Positions 9,780 to 18,032 of a stretch of 64,000 nucleotides of DNA are shown piece by piece. The stretch is from Acidaminococcus sp. GTDB lineage: Bacteria; Bacillota; Negativicutes; Acidaminococcales; Acidaminococcaceae. Position 1 is the stretch's first letter. Every line of letters starts with the position of its first letter. Location: positions 2,004,946 through 2,068,945 of the forward strand of contig JAKVOM010000001.1 in NCBI GenBank assembly GCA_022482815.1, written 5' to 3'. Under the pieces are notes generated by a model. The model was not told where the DNA came from and made no database searches. It saw only the letters and a list, made by a program, of their open reading frames with translations. The position numbers were made by a program, and so were the translations under genes.

Positions 9780-9855
9780 TATTTTTCACTGCAAACCGCT
9801 TGCGGTTTGTCACCTACAGTGCGACAGGCGACCTGCGACACGCGACCGGCGAATC
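9780..9855. repeat. Short-palindrome and GCGACCTGCGAC repeat modules
   Basis: Contains the mini-palindrome CAAACCGCTTGCGGTTTG and GCGACAGGCGACCTGCGACA. Related sequence recurs near 17.92, 18.73 and 58.67 kb. Confidence 0.5.
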
Positions 9856-11028
9856 TCATTTCTTCGGCTTAGCGTCTGCTTCAAGTTCTACTTCTCTATC
9901 AGGGACGGTGAAAGACTTGCTGCTCTTTAAGGAGTTGAGTCTCTGAGCCAGTGTATTCGCATCGGGGTCACCGTTGACGCTCGTCATAATAGCCTGGTTC
10001 CCGAGGTAAACCGTAGAACCGTCAGAAGTTGCAGGCTGCTGGTTCTGGTGATTCCGATAAGCTCTTACGAGGTTGCCCATTACGAAATAGGAGCGTTCTT
10101 TAGCCGACATATCGCCGCTTGCTGCCGGCGTAACAAACTCTTTACCGCCGATTTTAATCACGCCGTCGTCATCCTTGACATCACCGCCGGTCAGGTCGGA
10201 CAAGCGTTTGGCGTAGTTATCGCGGCGCTGTTTATTGGTCGGGTGGTCGGAAGGAGAGAAGACTTCGCGGATGGCGCTGCTGTTTGAGCTCTTGGTACGA
10301 TCCATGACGCGCTGCCACATAGCGGCCGACGCACCAGGGTTATAATCAGAGTGGAGCAGATAGGTGAGAGACAGGTTGTCCGCTTCCCATTCATCGGATT
10401 TTGTAATCTGGACACTATCGATTTGGTTAACGAGGATGTTCAGCAGATAATCCGTCAAACTGCTGCCTGCTGCGCCGCTGATGACACCCGCTGCAACGGC
10501 AAGACGCATCTTCTTGCGGGCTGCCGAGACGACGTGATCTTTCTGGCCGTGCCCCATTTCGTGGAGTAGTACAACCGCAATTTCATCGGGATTGGTCGTC
10601 ATGGAATACATACCCGTATTGACACTCATGACATGTCCCATACTGCAGAAAGCGTTAAAACTTGTATCGTTGTTGATGAAATAAAGATACGGTTTCTGAT
10701 AGATGGTATTATCTACAGATCCGATAGCACCGGTAAGGTTATCCATCATTGTCGAAAGCTGTCCGTTGAGGTTTCCGTCATAATTGACACCGAGTTTTTC
10801 CTTGTAGGTTTTCAGGAGTTCCTGGCGGCCTTCTTCGGTATTATTGTAGTGGTCCAGCGCCTTATCGACCTGAGCGTAGGCGGCCGCTCCCTGCACACCG
10901 GCAAGAATGGCACCTATAAAATCGGCATGGGCCTCCGGGACCGGCATAGTCGTAAAGGAAATCCCAATACCAAGTATTCCTGCCATAACGGTAGAAACTA
11001 ATTTCTTCCTTGCAAGATTCATCTTCAT
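9856..11028 (-). CDS. Exported M48-family zinc metallopeptidase
   Basis: A 390-residue protein with an N-terminal signal peptide (cleavage probably after PEAHA, ~35), so it acts outside the inner membrane. The catalytic zinc motif HEMGH is at residues 156-160, and the third ligand is probably the Glu in SDEWEAD (~215), both typical of peptidase family M48. No TPR repeats are seen, so it is shorter than BepA; it is closer in size to the LoiP/YggG or Oma1-like group. A role in outer-membrane or envelope protein quality control is inferred. The ATG at MKMNL follows AAGGAGG with 9-base spacing. Monocistronic, ended by the hairpin at 9743-9778. Confidence 0.9.
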   Translation of the reverse strand: MKMNLARKKLVSTVMAGILGIGISFTTMPVPEAHADFIGAILAGVQGAAAYAQVDKALDHYNNTEEGRQELLKTYKEKLGVNYDGNLNGQLSTMMDNLTGAIGSVDNTIYQKPYLYFINNDTSFNAFCSMGHVMSVNTGMYSMTTNPDEIAVVLLHEMGHGQKDHVVSAARKKMRLAVAAGVISGAAGSSLTDYLLNILVNQIDSVQITKSDEWEADNLSLTYLLHSDYNPGASAAMWQRVMDRTKSSNSSAIREVFSPSDHPTNKQRRDNYAKRLSDLTGGDVKDDDGVIKIGGKEFVTPAASGDMSAKERSYFVMGNLVRAYRNHQNQQPATSDGSTVYLGNQAIMTSVNGDPDANTLAQRLNSLKSSKSFTVPDREVELEADAKPKK

Positions 11029-11332
11029 TCCAAATACCTCCTTGATTAACTTGGCACAAAGAATGTAAGCTGTTTCTTCTTATTTTACTACAATCCGGAA
11101 AAGAAGGAAAAGAATTATTCGCTTTCCGCAGTCAGTACTACGCCAGGGCATCTAACTTCATGAATACATTGCTACTGTCATTTATTTTTATCGCCTCTTT
11201 ATTGCCTATCAGCCGGTTGACATCAGCTCTTAGCTATCTGCTAACTGCTATCTGCTGCTTTTCCAACTCTTTCATTCTCCCACCGTTTCATATATAATGA
11301 TTCCATAACTCATTTCAGAGGGGAGAAGTGAC
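11029..11332. other. Gap between divergent genes with repeat module and promoter
   Basis: No gene. 11222-11262 carries GCTATCTGCTAACTGCTATC-type repeats. A TATAAT (11293-11298), with a poor -35 TTTCAT (11270-11275) at 17 bases, is the likely promoter of the downstream gene. Confidence 0.45.
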
Positions 11333-12394
11333 ATGCAAAAACGTTTGCTCGTGTTCATTACTGCGGCGCTCATCGGCTATGTGCTGCGGCAACTGGGAAT
11401 CCCCATCCCGTACATGCTGGGCGGGATTATTTCAGCGTTCTCCTTCAAGACTTTTCGCGATAATTCCCTTTCCTGGCCGGTTAAACTGCGCAATGCTATG
11501 CTGGGCGTGGCCGGGTACGGCATCGGCAGCAATTGTACGTTCGAAACGTTTGTCAAACTGAGTCAGGAAACGATTGGTATTTTCGGCGCGTGTCTGAGTA
11601 CTCTTTTTGTTTCCGTCCTGGTAGCCATTTATATGCACCGTCATACTTTTGCCAATCTCTTAAGCAGCATTATGGGCTGCATGCCCGGCGGTATGACGCA
11701 GATGACGCTCCTCATGGAAGAGTACCGGGATGCTGACGAAAATGTCGTTGTTGTGTCACAGTGTCTGCGGCTTTTCGTCGTTGAGGTGAGTGTGCCTTTC
11801 CTTGCCATTAACCTGTTTGGCGGGACAATTACGAAAGCCGCTTCCATGGGGCTTGCCGCGACGGCAGTTTCTGATTTTATGAAGGTCTTTCATACGGGCT
11901 GGCTCGTGATGATTCCCCTGGCTGTTGCCGGTCAGTTCATTGCCAAAAAGATTCATATGCCGACAGGAAATCTGCTGGGTCCGATTCTTCTTACGGCCAT
12001 CTTTGCTACATTTTTCGGTCATACGCCTCCTGTGCCGCCGCCTGTCATGGCGTTTGCACAGCTGAATATCGGGCTTTACATCGGCATGATGCTGGGCCGT
12101 GAGAAACTGCTTCGGACGCGTGTTCTCATTCCGAACGTGCTGATTGGTTCGGTGCTTATGGTCGCAACGAGTGCAGCCGTGGCTGTCATCATTTCAAGAC
12201 TTTATCATTTTTCCTCCATTACAGCGTTTCTGGCAGTGGCACCCGGAGGCATTACGGAGATGTGCCTTGCCGGACTGGAGATGAATCAGAATGTTGCAAT
12301 CATCCTGACGTATCAGTTGATCCGTGTGCTGATGCTCAATTTTGCCGTCCCATTTGCGATTCGTCATTATTTCGGGAAAGAAGCTACGGGCTAG
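11333..12394 (+). CDS. AbrB-family membrane protein (PF05145 type)
   Basis: A 353-residue polytopic membrane protein built as an internal duplication. The first half has IPIPYMLGG then CMPGGMTQMTLL; the second half has MPTGNLLGPIL then VAPGGITEMCLAGLE. Paired LGG/LGP and PGG(M/I)T motifs are the mark of the AbrB/putative ammonia monooxygenase family, a poorly characterised group of transport-like proteins unrelated to the DNA-binding AbrB. The ATG follows GAGGGGAGAAG. It stands alone between a divergent peptidase gene and the methionine riboswitch operon. Substrate unknown. Confidence 0.85.
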   Translation: MQKRLLVFITAALIGYVLRQLGIPIPYMLGGIISAFSFKTFRDNSLSWPVKLRNAMLGVAGYGIGSNCTFETFVKLSQETIGIFGACLSTLFVSVLVAIYMHRHTFANLLSSIMGCMPGGMTQMTLLMEEYRDADENVVVVSQCLRLFVVEVSVPFLAINLFGGTITKAASMGLAATAVSDFMKVFHTGWLVMIPLAVAGQFIAKKIHMPTGNLLGPILLTAIFATFFGHTPPVPPPVMAFAQLNIGLYIGMMLGREKLLRTRVLIPNVLIGSVLMVATSAAVAVIISRLYHFSSITAFLAVAPGGITEMCLAGLEMNQNVAIILTYQLIRVLMLNFAVPFAIRHYFGKEATG

Positions 12395-12526
12395 GGAGTA
12401 GTCAATCTTTCTGTGCTTAAGGTCGTCAACTTGTGGGCAGACAGATGACATTTAGTTGTCATCTTGTTCATTTATTTACAGTTTTTCTAAATTTCTTTCT
12501 TCTTAAAAAATATTTTGATTATCTTC

Positions 12527-12555
12527 TTGACATTTTTGGAAAACAGTCGTACTAT
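12527..12555 (+). promoter_or_regulatory. Sigma-A promoter of the S-box operon
   Basis: Consensus TTGACA (12527-12532), 17-base spacer, TACTAT (12550-12555). Transcription would begin about 15-20 bases before the riboswitch. Confidence 0.8.
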
Positions 12556-12579
12556 CTGAAACATCAACTACATATTTCC

Positions 12580-12676
12580 TTCATCAAGAGCAGTCGAGGG
12601 ATTGGCCCGATGACACTGCGGCAACCCCCTTAAAAGGGATAGGTGCCAAGTCCAACGGTATTAACCGACAGATGAA
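12580..12676 (+). promoter_or_regulatory. SAM-I (S-box) riboswitch
   Basis: The conserved S-box core is present in order: ATCAAGAGCAG, GAGGGATTGGCCCGATGA, GCGGCAACC, GGTGCCAAGTCC, with P1 formed by TTCATC (12580) and GATGAA (12671). ACAGATGA (12668-12675) is the exact complement of TCATCTGT (12698-12705) in the terminator stem. The alternative antiterminator can therefore be read directly: SAM bound means P1 and terminator form, SAM low means read-through. Confidence 0.95.
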
Positions 12677-12691
12677 CGTATTTAGCGTTTG

Positions 12692-12718
12692 AAGCCGTCA
12701 TCTGTTGACGGCTTTTTT
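12692..12718 (+). terminator. Riboswitch-controlled terminator
   Basis: AAGCCGTCA / TGACGGCTT stem followed by TTTTT. It is mutually exclusive with the antiterminator pairing to 12668-12675. Confidence 0.9.
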
Positions 12719-12755
12719 CTTTGTGAGGGAAGAAAAGAAAGGAATTGATTTTGTC

Positions 12756-13580
12756 ATGAGAAACAAACTGAGAATCTTCGTCACGGGTGCTTTGATCGCT
12801 GCTTCCTGCCTTTCCATTCTGGGATGCGGTTCTTCCTCTGCAGATAAGAGTGCAGGAGCCAAGAAGGAAATCAAGGTCGGCGTAACCGCCGGTCCTCACG
12901 CAGAAGTCATGGAAGAAGTGGCCAAGGAAGCCGCTAAGCAGGGCATCACGATTAAAGTCGTTGAATTTAACGATTTTGTTCAGCCCGATAAGGCTCTTTC
13001 CGATAAGGACCTCGACATGAACTCTTACCAGCATCAGCCTTATCTTGACAACATTGTCAAAAAACAGGGTCTCAAGCTGAAATCCATCGGCAAGACCATT
13101 TTGATGCCGATGGCTGTATATTCCCACAAATATAAATCCCTGAAGGACGTCGAAGACGGTGCCAAGGTTACGATTCCTAACGATCCGACCAACGGGGCCC
13201 GCGGTCTTCTCCTGATTCAGCAAGCCGGGCTGATTAAATTGAAGAATGGCGATTCCATCGAAGCTACGCCGGCCGATATCGTAGAAAATCCGAAACATCT
13301 GCAGTTCATCGAACTGGATGCCGCTCAGATTGCCCGCAGCCTGGATGATTCCGATGTGGCCTGTGTCAACACCAACTATGCCATTCCTGCCGGCCTGAAC
13401 CCGGTGAAGGATTCTCTCCTGGTAGAATCCAAGGAATCTCCGTACGCCTGCGTCCTGGCCGTCCGTGAAGGCGATGAAAACAACGAAGATTATAAAAAAG
13501 TGCTTGCTGTTTACCAATCCGACCCGATCAAGAAATTTGTCCAGGATCATTTCAAGGGAACCATTGTTCCTGCATTCTAA
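12756..13580 (+). CDS. metQ: MetQ-type methionine-binding lipoprotein (first copy)
   Basis: A 274-residue lipoprotein of the NlpA/MetQ family, the extracytoplasmic binding component of the MetNIQ methionine ABC importer. The lipobox SILGC puts the lipidated Cys at residue 24. Family hallmarks follow: GVTAGPHAEVME, VEFNDFVQPDKAL, NSYQHQPYL, IPNDPTNGARGLLLI and a C-terminal KGTIVPAF. I chose the ATG at 12756, which keeps the signal peptide intact and lies after AAAGAAAGGA, over upstream in-frame starts that fall inside the riboswitch terminator. Control by the S-box riboswitch supports methionine as ligand. No metN or metI is present in this window, so the transporter core is encoded elsewhere. 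Confidence 0.93.
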   Translation: MRNKLRIFVTGALIAASCLSILGCGSSSADKSAGAKKEIKVGVTAGPHAEVMEEVAKEAAKQGITIKVVEFNDFVQPDKALSDKDLDMNSYQHQPYLDNIVKKQGLKLKSIGKTILMPMAVYSHKYKSLKDVEDGAKVTIPNDPTNGARGLLLIQQAGLIKLKNGDSIEATPADIVENPKHLQFIELDAAQIARSLDDSDVACVNTNYAIPAGLNPVKDSLLVESKESPYACVLAVREGDENNEDYKKVLAVYQSDPIKKFVQDHFKGTIVPAF

Positions 13581-13639
13581 GATTCTGCGAAACTAGTATC
13601 ATACATTATTTTTAATTTTTAACGAAGGTGACTGTATCC

Positions 13640-15040
13640 ATGAAAACGTATCAACCAGTAACGGATGAAGTGGTCGAAAAGCTTAAGGCCATTGTCGGTC
13701 CCAGCCATGTAAAAACTGACAAGGATATCCTCGTGCAGTATCAGACGGATTATGAAACCAATCCGGCGATGTTTCACATGCCTGAGGCGGCCGTCATTCC
13801 GGGAAATGCCGAAGAAATTGCGGCGATTGTCAAACTCGCTAATGAGTATGATTTCCCGATTACGGTTCGCAGCGGCGGTACGAGCCTGGCAGACGGTGCG
13901 ATTCCGGTCTGCGGCGGTATCGTTCTCAGCATGGAACGGCTCAATAAGATTCTGGAGCTGAACGAGGAAGGCATGTACATGACGGTGGAAGCCGGTGTCC
14001 GTACGATTGACCTGCAGAAGGAAGCCCACAAACACGGCCTTCTGTATGCAGGCGACCCTTCCAGTGCGGAAAGCTGCATGATTGGAGCCAATCTGGCTAC
14101 GAATGCAGGTGGCCTGGAAGCCGTTCGTTACGGGGTGACGCGTGACCAGGTTTATTGCCTGGAAATGGTTTCACCGACCGGTGAAATCGTACAGTGCGGC
14201 AGCATCCTGAAAAAGTGTTCTACCGGTTATGATCTGGAGCAGCTCATCATAGGCAGCGAAGGGACGCTCGGCATCATTACGAAAGTGACGGTCAAATTGG
14301 TGCCACTGCCTCCGTACCGCTTTGATGTGCTGGCAATCTACACGGATCCTCATAAGGCCCTCCACATGGTGCCGAAGCTGCTCAAGGCCGGAATCAATCC
14401 GACGAGCGTGGAATATATGGATAATTCCTATGTTCGTGGTTGCGCAGATTACTGTAAATATGATAATATGCCTCATTATGAGGATGGTATTTACGTCATC
14501 ATTACAGTGGAAACTTTCCGGGAAGACGAGCTCGACAGCAAGATGGAAACGGTCAGTGACATCTGTGAAGAATCGGGTGCCGTTGATGTCCTCGAAGCAG
14601 ATGAACGCGTCTGGAACATGCGCCGCAGCTGCCAGCCTTCGTGCGAACTCATCAGCAAGGTATTCCTGACAGATGATGTCGTGGTACCGGTTCATAAGAT
14701 TGCTTCCACTATAGAAAAAATTATGGAAATCAGTGAAAATTATCCCTTCCAGGCTAAAATCAATGCCCATATCGGCGACGGCAACATGCATATTGTATTG
14801 TGCAAGACCAATATGACCGATGAGGAATGGGAAAAGAACGTCGAGGAATTCCATCAGCAGGTATATGCTTATGCGTATTCCGTCGGTGGCAGACTGGCCG
14901 GGGAACATGGCATTGGCGCCAAGAAACTGAGATATATGGAAGAATTTACGCCGAGCAGCGAACTCAATGTCATGAAGACCATTAAGCGCGCCATGGATCC
15001 GAAACTGATCCTGAACCCGGGCAAAGTCATTGATGCATAG
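13640..15040 (+). CDS. FAD-linked 2-hydroxyacid dehydrogenase (GlcD/D-lactate dehydrogenase-like)
   Basis: A 466-residue flavoprotein. The N-terminal PCMH-type FAD-binding domain shows PITVRSGGTSLADGAIP, DPSSAESCMIGANLATNAGG and SEGTLGIIT. The C-terminal FAD-oxidase domain shows HIGDGNMHIV and GEHGIGAKK. The family oxidises D-2-hydroxyacids (glycolate, D-lactate, 2-hydroxyglutarate), passing electrons to a carrier such as an electron-transfer flavoprotein. The ATG at 13640 lies 9 bases after AAGGTG. Only 59 bases with no terminator separate it from metQ upstream and 38 from a second metQ downstream, so it should share the SAM riboswitch. That placement suggests a methionine-related hydroxyacid, for example 2-hydroxy-4-methylthiobutyrate, as substrate; this is inference. 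D-lactate or glycolate remain possible. Confidence 0.9.
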   Translation: MKTYQPVTDEVVEKLKAIVGPSHVKTDKDILVQYQTDYETNPAMFHMPEAAVIPGNAEEIAAIVKLANEYDFPITVRSGGTSLADGAIPVCGGIVLSMERLNKILELNEEGMYMTVEAGVRTIDLQKEAHKHGLLYAGDPSSAESCMIGANLATNAGGLEAVRYGVTRDQVYCLEMVSPTGEIVQCGSILKKCSTGYDLEQLIIGSEGTLGIITKVTVKLVPLPPYRFDVLAIYTDPHKALHMVPKLLKAGINPTSVEYMDNSYVRGCADYCKYDNMPHYEDGIYVIITVETFREDELDSKMETVSDICEESGAVDVLEADERVWNMRRSCQPSCELISKVFLTDDVVVPVHKIASTIEKIMEISENYPFQAKINAHIGDGNMHIVLCKTNMTDEEWEKNVEEFHQQVYAYAYSVGGRLAGEHGIGAKKLRYMEEFTPSSELNVMKTIKRAMDPKLILNPGKVIDA

Positions 15041-15078
15041 TTCATTAAAAAATTAAAATAAAAAAGGAGAGTCTCATT

Positions 15079-15903
15079 ATGAAAAAATTGATTGCATGCT
15101 TTTTGGCAGTGCTCGCCCTTGCTGGTCTCACGGCCGGCTGCGGCGGCGACAACAAGGATTCGAAGGCTGCCAGCGGGGACAAGAAAGCAGTCCTGAAAGT
15201 CGGTGCAACACCGGTACCGCACGCGGAAATCCTGAACCACATCAAAGATGCCCTGGCTAAAGACGGCGTGGATCTGCAGGTCGTGGAATTCACCGATTAT
15301 GTGAAGCCGAACCTGAGCCTGAACGACAAGGAACTGGATGCCAACTTCTTCCAGCATGAACCGTATCTGAAGAAGTTCTGTGAAGATCGGAAACTGAACC
15401 TCGTCGCTCTGTGCAAGGTACATATCGAACCGATGGGTGTATATTCCAAGCGCATCAAAGATATTAAAGATGTCAAGGATGGCGCTGTAGTGGCTATTCC
15501 TAACGATCCGACCAACGGCGGACGTGCTCTCAACATTCTTGAAAAAGCCGGCCTGATTAAACTGAAGGAAGGTATTGGCATCGCTGCTACGGTAAATGAT
15601 GTGACCGAAAATCCGAAGAACATCAAGATTCAGGAAGCTGAAGCTGCTATGCTGCCGCGTACCCTGGACGATGTTGACCTTGCCGTCATCAACTCCAACT
15701 TTGCACTGGAAGCAAAGCTGAACCCGACCAAGGATGCAATCTTCATCGAACCGAAAGATTCTCCTTATGCTAACGTCATCGCTGTCAGAAAAGGCGATGA
15801 AAACCGTCCTGAAATCCAAAAGCTGAAAAAAGCGCTGCTGACTGACGACGTAAAGAAGTTCATTGAAGAAAAATACAAAGGATCCATTGTTCCTGCATTT
15901 TGA
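15079..15903 (+). CDS. metQ: MetQ-type methionine-binding lipoprotein (second copy)
   Basis: A 274-residue paralogue of the metQ two genes upstream. The lipobox LTAGC places the lipid anchor at Cys21. Shared motifs are GATPVPHAEIL, VEFTDYVKPNLSL, NFFQHEPYL, IPNDPTNGGRALNIL and C-terminal KGSIVPAF. The sequences differ throughout, so this is an old duplication or separate acquisition rather than a recent copy. It could widen ligand range, for instance L- versus D-methionine or an oxidised or hydroxy analogue. The ribosome site is AAAAAGGAGAG. It is the last gene of the S-box operon and ends at a strong terminator. Confidence 0.93.
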   Translation: MKKLIACFLAVLALAGLTAGCGGDNKDSKAASGDKKAVLKVGATPVPHAEILNHIKDALAKDGVDLQVVEFTDYVKPNLSLNDKELDANFFQHEPYLKKFCEDRKLNLVALCKVHIEPMGVYSKRIKDIKDVKDGAVVAIPNDPTNGGRALNILEKAGLIKLKEGIGIAATVNDVTENPKNIKIQEAEAAMLPRTLDDVDLAVINSNFALEAKLNPTKDAIFIEPKDSPYANVIAVRKGDENRPEIQKLKKALLTDDVKKFIEEKYKGSIVPAF

Positions 15904-15914
15904 TGGAAGAATCA

Positions 15915-15947
15915 AGGGCCTGCCGCAAAAAGCGACAGGCCCTTTTT
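15915..15947 (+). terminator. Intrinsic terminator of the methionine operon
   Basis: AGGGCCTG / CAGGCCCT stem, loop CCGCAAAAAGCGA that can pair further, then TTTTT. Confidence 0.9.
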
Positions 15948-16230
15948 CGCATTCAGCCGTACCACGCTGCCGCAGGCCAGTTGCCGAAGGCGACCAAAGC
16001 TTTAATTCAGTCAAACCGAAGGTTTGGCTATCATCTGCAATCTCTTTCCACGCAGTCGGAAGGAAGGGCCACGAAGTGGCGGAGGATAGTTTTCTTCTTT
16101 TTGCGCGAAACGCCACAGCTTTTCGCTGTCTGCTGTCTGCCGCAATTTTCTTATCCTATTTTCCACCCACCATACCCATCCTTTCCATGTTACAATAAAA
16201 ATATATCAGTAAGAAAAGTGGGGGATTATC
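15948..16230. other. Gap with short palindromes and repeat remnants
   Basis: No gene. Holds short imperfect palindromes (AAACCGAAGGTTT, CCACGAAGTGG) and TTTTTGCGCGAAACGCCACA, which resembles TTTTGCGCGACAGCGCCAGA near 26.15 kb. TACAAT (16191-16196) is a possible -10 for the next gene. Confidence 0.45.
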
Positions 16231-17247
16231 GTGCCGTTTACCATCCTTAGACAAGATATTACACAGATGAAAGTCGACGCCATTGTGAATTCGGCCAATA
16301 AAGATCTTTCCATGGGCGGCGGTACCTGCGGCAGCATCTTTAAGGCTGCCGGTACCAAGGCACTCCAGGAAGCCTGCGCTAAGTTGGGACCTATTCGTAT
16401 CGGAGATGCCGTCATCACACCGGGATTTCATTTGCCGGCAAAATATATTATTCATACGGCAGGGCCTGTGTACAACCGGCTTCATTCCGCTCAGTGTGAA
16501 AAAGCGCTCCGGTCCGCCTATGAAGCTGCGCTTCAGCTTGCACTGAGGCAGCATCTGAAGAGCATTGCGTTTCCGCTGATTTCAACTGGTCTTTTCGGAT
16601 ATCCTAAGGCGGAGGCGCTGCAGATTGCTGTATCTGAAATCAAGCAGTTCCTTGAGCTCTATGAGATGGATGTCTATTTAGTCATTTATGATAAGGATTC
16701 CTTTATTATCAGTGAGTCTCTCATGGGTGATGTTCAGAGCTTCATCGATGAGCATTATGTGAAGACGCACGAGCCTCCGCTCAATCGTCGCCGGGATATC
16801 GAAATCAACGCATTGATGATTGAAAATCGAGGGCTGGATGTCACTCACGAAACCGGAGCACTTCCTGAGGATAAGAGTCTCCTGGAACAGCTTGAACATC
16901 TAGATGAGCCCTTTAACCAGGCTCTCCTGCGCCTGATTGATCAGAAAAAAATGAAAGATTCCGATGTCTATAAGAAAGCAAATATTGACCGCAAACTTTT
17001 TTCCAAGATTCGCAAGGGAAAAGGGTATATGCCGAGCAAAAAGACCATTCTGGCACTTGCTGTCGCACTGGAACTTACGCTTCCCGAAACGGATGCACTG
17101 CTCGCAAAGGCAGGATATACGCTCTCTGACAGCATCAAATTTGACGTGATTTTGCAGTATTTTATCGTAAACCGGAACTATGATATTTTTACCATCAATG
17201 AGGTATTGTTTAAGTTTGACCAGCCATTGTTGGGAAATGTAGGGTAA
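16231..17247 (+). CDS. Macrodomain protein with C-terminal helix-turn-helix domain
   Basis: A 338-residue cytoplasmic protein. Residues 1-~160 are a macrodomain: VDAIVNSANKDLSMGGG, the GSIFKAAG loop, AKYIIHTAGP and IAFPLISTGLFGYP, the residues that bind ADP-ribose or O-acetyl-ADP-ribose. After a linker (~165-215), residues ~220-290 look like an XRE-type HTH (YKKANIDRKLFSKIRKGKG, then SKKTILALAVALELTLPE). The family hydrolyses or reads ADP-ribose adducts; the added DNA-binding-like domain suggests a sensor or autoregulator. Start is GTG after GTGGGGGA; no better ATG is in frame upstream. Monocistronic, with a strong terminator. Confidence 0.88.
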   Translation: MPFTILRQDITQMKVDAIVNSANKDLSMGGGTCGSIFKAAGTKALQEACAKLGPIRIGDAVITPGFHLPAKYIIHTAGPVYNRLHSAQCEKALRSAYEAALQLALRQHLKSIAFPLISTGLFGYPKAEALQIAVSEIKQFLELYEMDVYLVIYDKDSFIISESLMGDVQSFIDEHYVKTHEPPLNRRRDIEINALMIENRGLDVTHETGALPEDKSLLEQLEHLDEPFNQALLRLIDQKKMKDSDVYKKANIDRKLFSKIRKGKGYMPSKKTILALAVALELTLPETDALLAKAGYTLSDSIKFDVILQYFIVNRNYDIFTINEVLFKFDQPLLGNVG

Positions 17248-17260
17248 TGCAGACTGCATT

Positions 17261-17309
17261 ACAAAGCCCGTTTCTGGCCTTAGTCAGGAACGGGCTTTGT
17301 TAATTTTTA
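17261..17309 (+). terminator. Intrinsic terminator of macrodomain gene
   Basis: ACAAAGCCCGTTTCTG / CAGGAACGGGCTTTGT, one G-T pair, then TAATTTTT. It also lies just after the stop of the minus-strand LysR remnant. Confidence 0.85.
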
Positions 17310-17310
17310 T

Positions 17311-17700
17311 TTATTCATTTTCTCCGAGTCTCTTTTTAAATTCCTGTAAAAAGAGGCGGGCAGGAGCCGAGAGATAACGGTACTTTTTCCAGATAAGATA
17401 ACTCGGCTCGGTAAGCTGCGGTGAAAGGGGACGAAAAATAAGTTCATCTGGATTTATCGGAGATAAATCTTTAAAGGTAAGAACATTCCCCATACCGCCC
17501 AGAACCATTTTGATTCCGTTATTGATGAGGGAGTATGTTCCCGTAATTGTCAAATTGGAAAGATTTTTGTGAAACCATTTTTCAATCGTTCCATTGCGGA
17601 TTGATTGTTCTGAGAGGATAAGAGGTTTATCGATGAGGTCTTCCGGTGTAAGCATATCTTTTTTGGTAAGTTCGCTATCTTTCTTCATAAGCAGGCTGCC
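17311..17700 (-). pseudogene. LysR-type regulator remnant, C-terminal half only
   Basis: About 125 residues match only the distal part of a LysR substrate-binding domain. SLLMKKDSELTKKDMLTPED corresponds to GVLMRRDDPLALKKSISPED in the intact LysR protein at 53.3-54.2 kb, and the tail PSYLIWKKYRYLSAPARLFL to EAFIIWKKYQIFSRAADRFL. The DNA-binding helix-turn-helix and the first half of the sensor domain are missing. Homology stops near 17700, exactly where a TAGCATTTAGCC-type intergenic repeat begins, so deletion or rearrangement at the repeat is likely. The in-frame ATG has no ribosome site, and I treat it as non-functional. Confidence 0.8.
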
Positions 17701-18032
17701 GATAGCATTTAGCCATTAGCTGCAGATAGCTTGAAGGCTACAAAAACGCATTTAGTTTCACTTTCGACAGAGTGGCCAGGGGATAGTGGTGTAGTGGGTA
17801 GTACAATCGTGTGGGCATTTTATTGGCGGATTCTTGATGTAGATTACAACTGAAATATTAAATTAAAGACTATTTTATTCATTTAAAGCTAAATTGCAGC
17901 AGCAATTTTTCATCCTCTGGCGACTGGCGACCTGCGACGTGAGACCAGCGGCATTTATCACTTGTCGCCTTCAAAGCGACCATTCTGCCTCTGAAACCAG
18001 TTAAGATAGAGTCAAATAAGGAGGCAGATACT
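17701..18032. repeat. Mosaic of intergenic repeat modules
   Basis: No gene. Contains GCATTTAGCCATTAGCTGC (~17707), GGCATTTTATTGGCGGATTC (17815-17834), and GCGACTGGCGACCTGCGACG (~17920). Each has relatives in other gaps of the window. Confidence 0.55.

Larger units (their letters stand above)
12395..12755. other. Leader region of the methionine operon
   Basis: Apart from the promoter, riboswitch and terminator listed separately, 12395-12526 is AT-rich and holds no recognisable gene. Confidence 0.6.

Noticed and set aside
12630-13550. 306-codon open frame opposite the first metQ and riboswitch
   Set aside because: It is antisense to the riboswitch terminator and metQ and has no independent support.
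14869-16116. 415-codon open frame opposite the dehydrogenase and second metQ
   Set aside because: Shadow of two well-supported genes; low-complexity aromatic-rich product runs through a terminator.
17311-17688. Functional small transcription factor
   Set aside because: It lacks any DNA-binding domain and ribosome site and ends abruptly at a repeat; treated as a LysR remnant.
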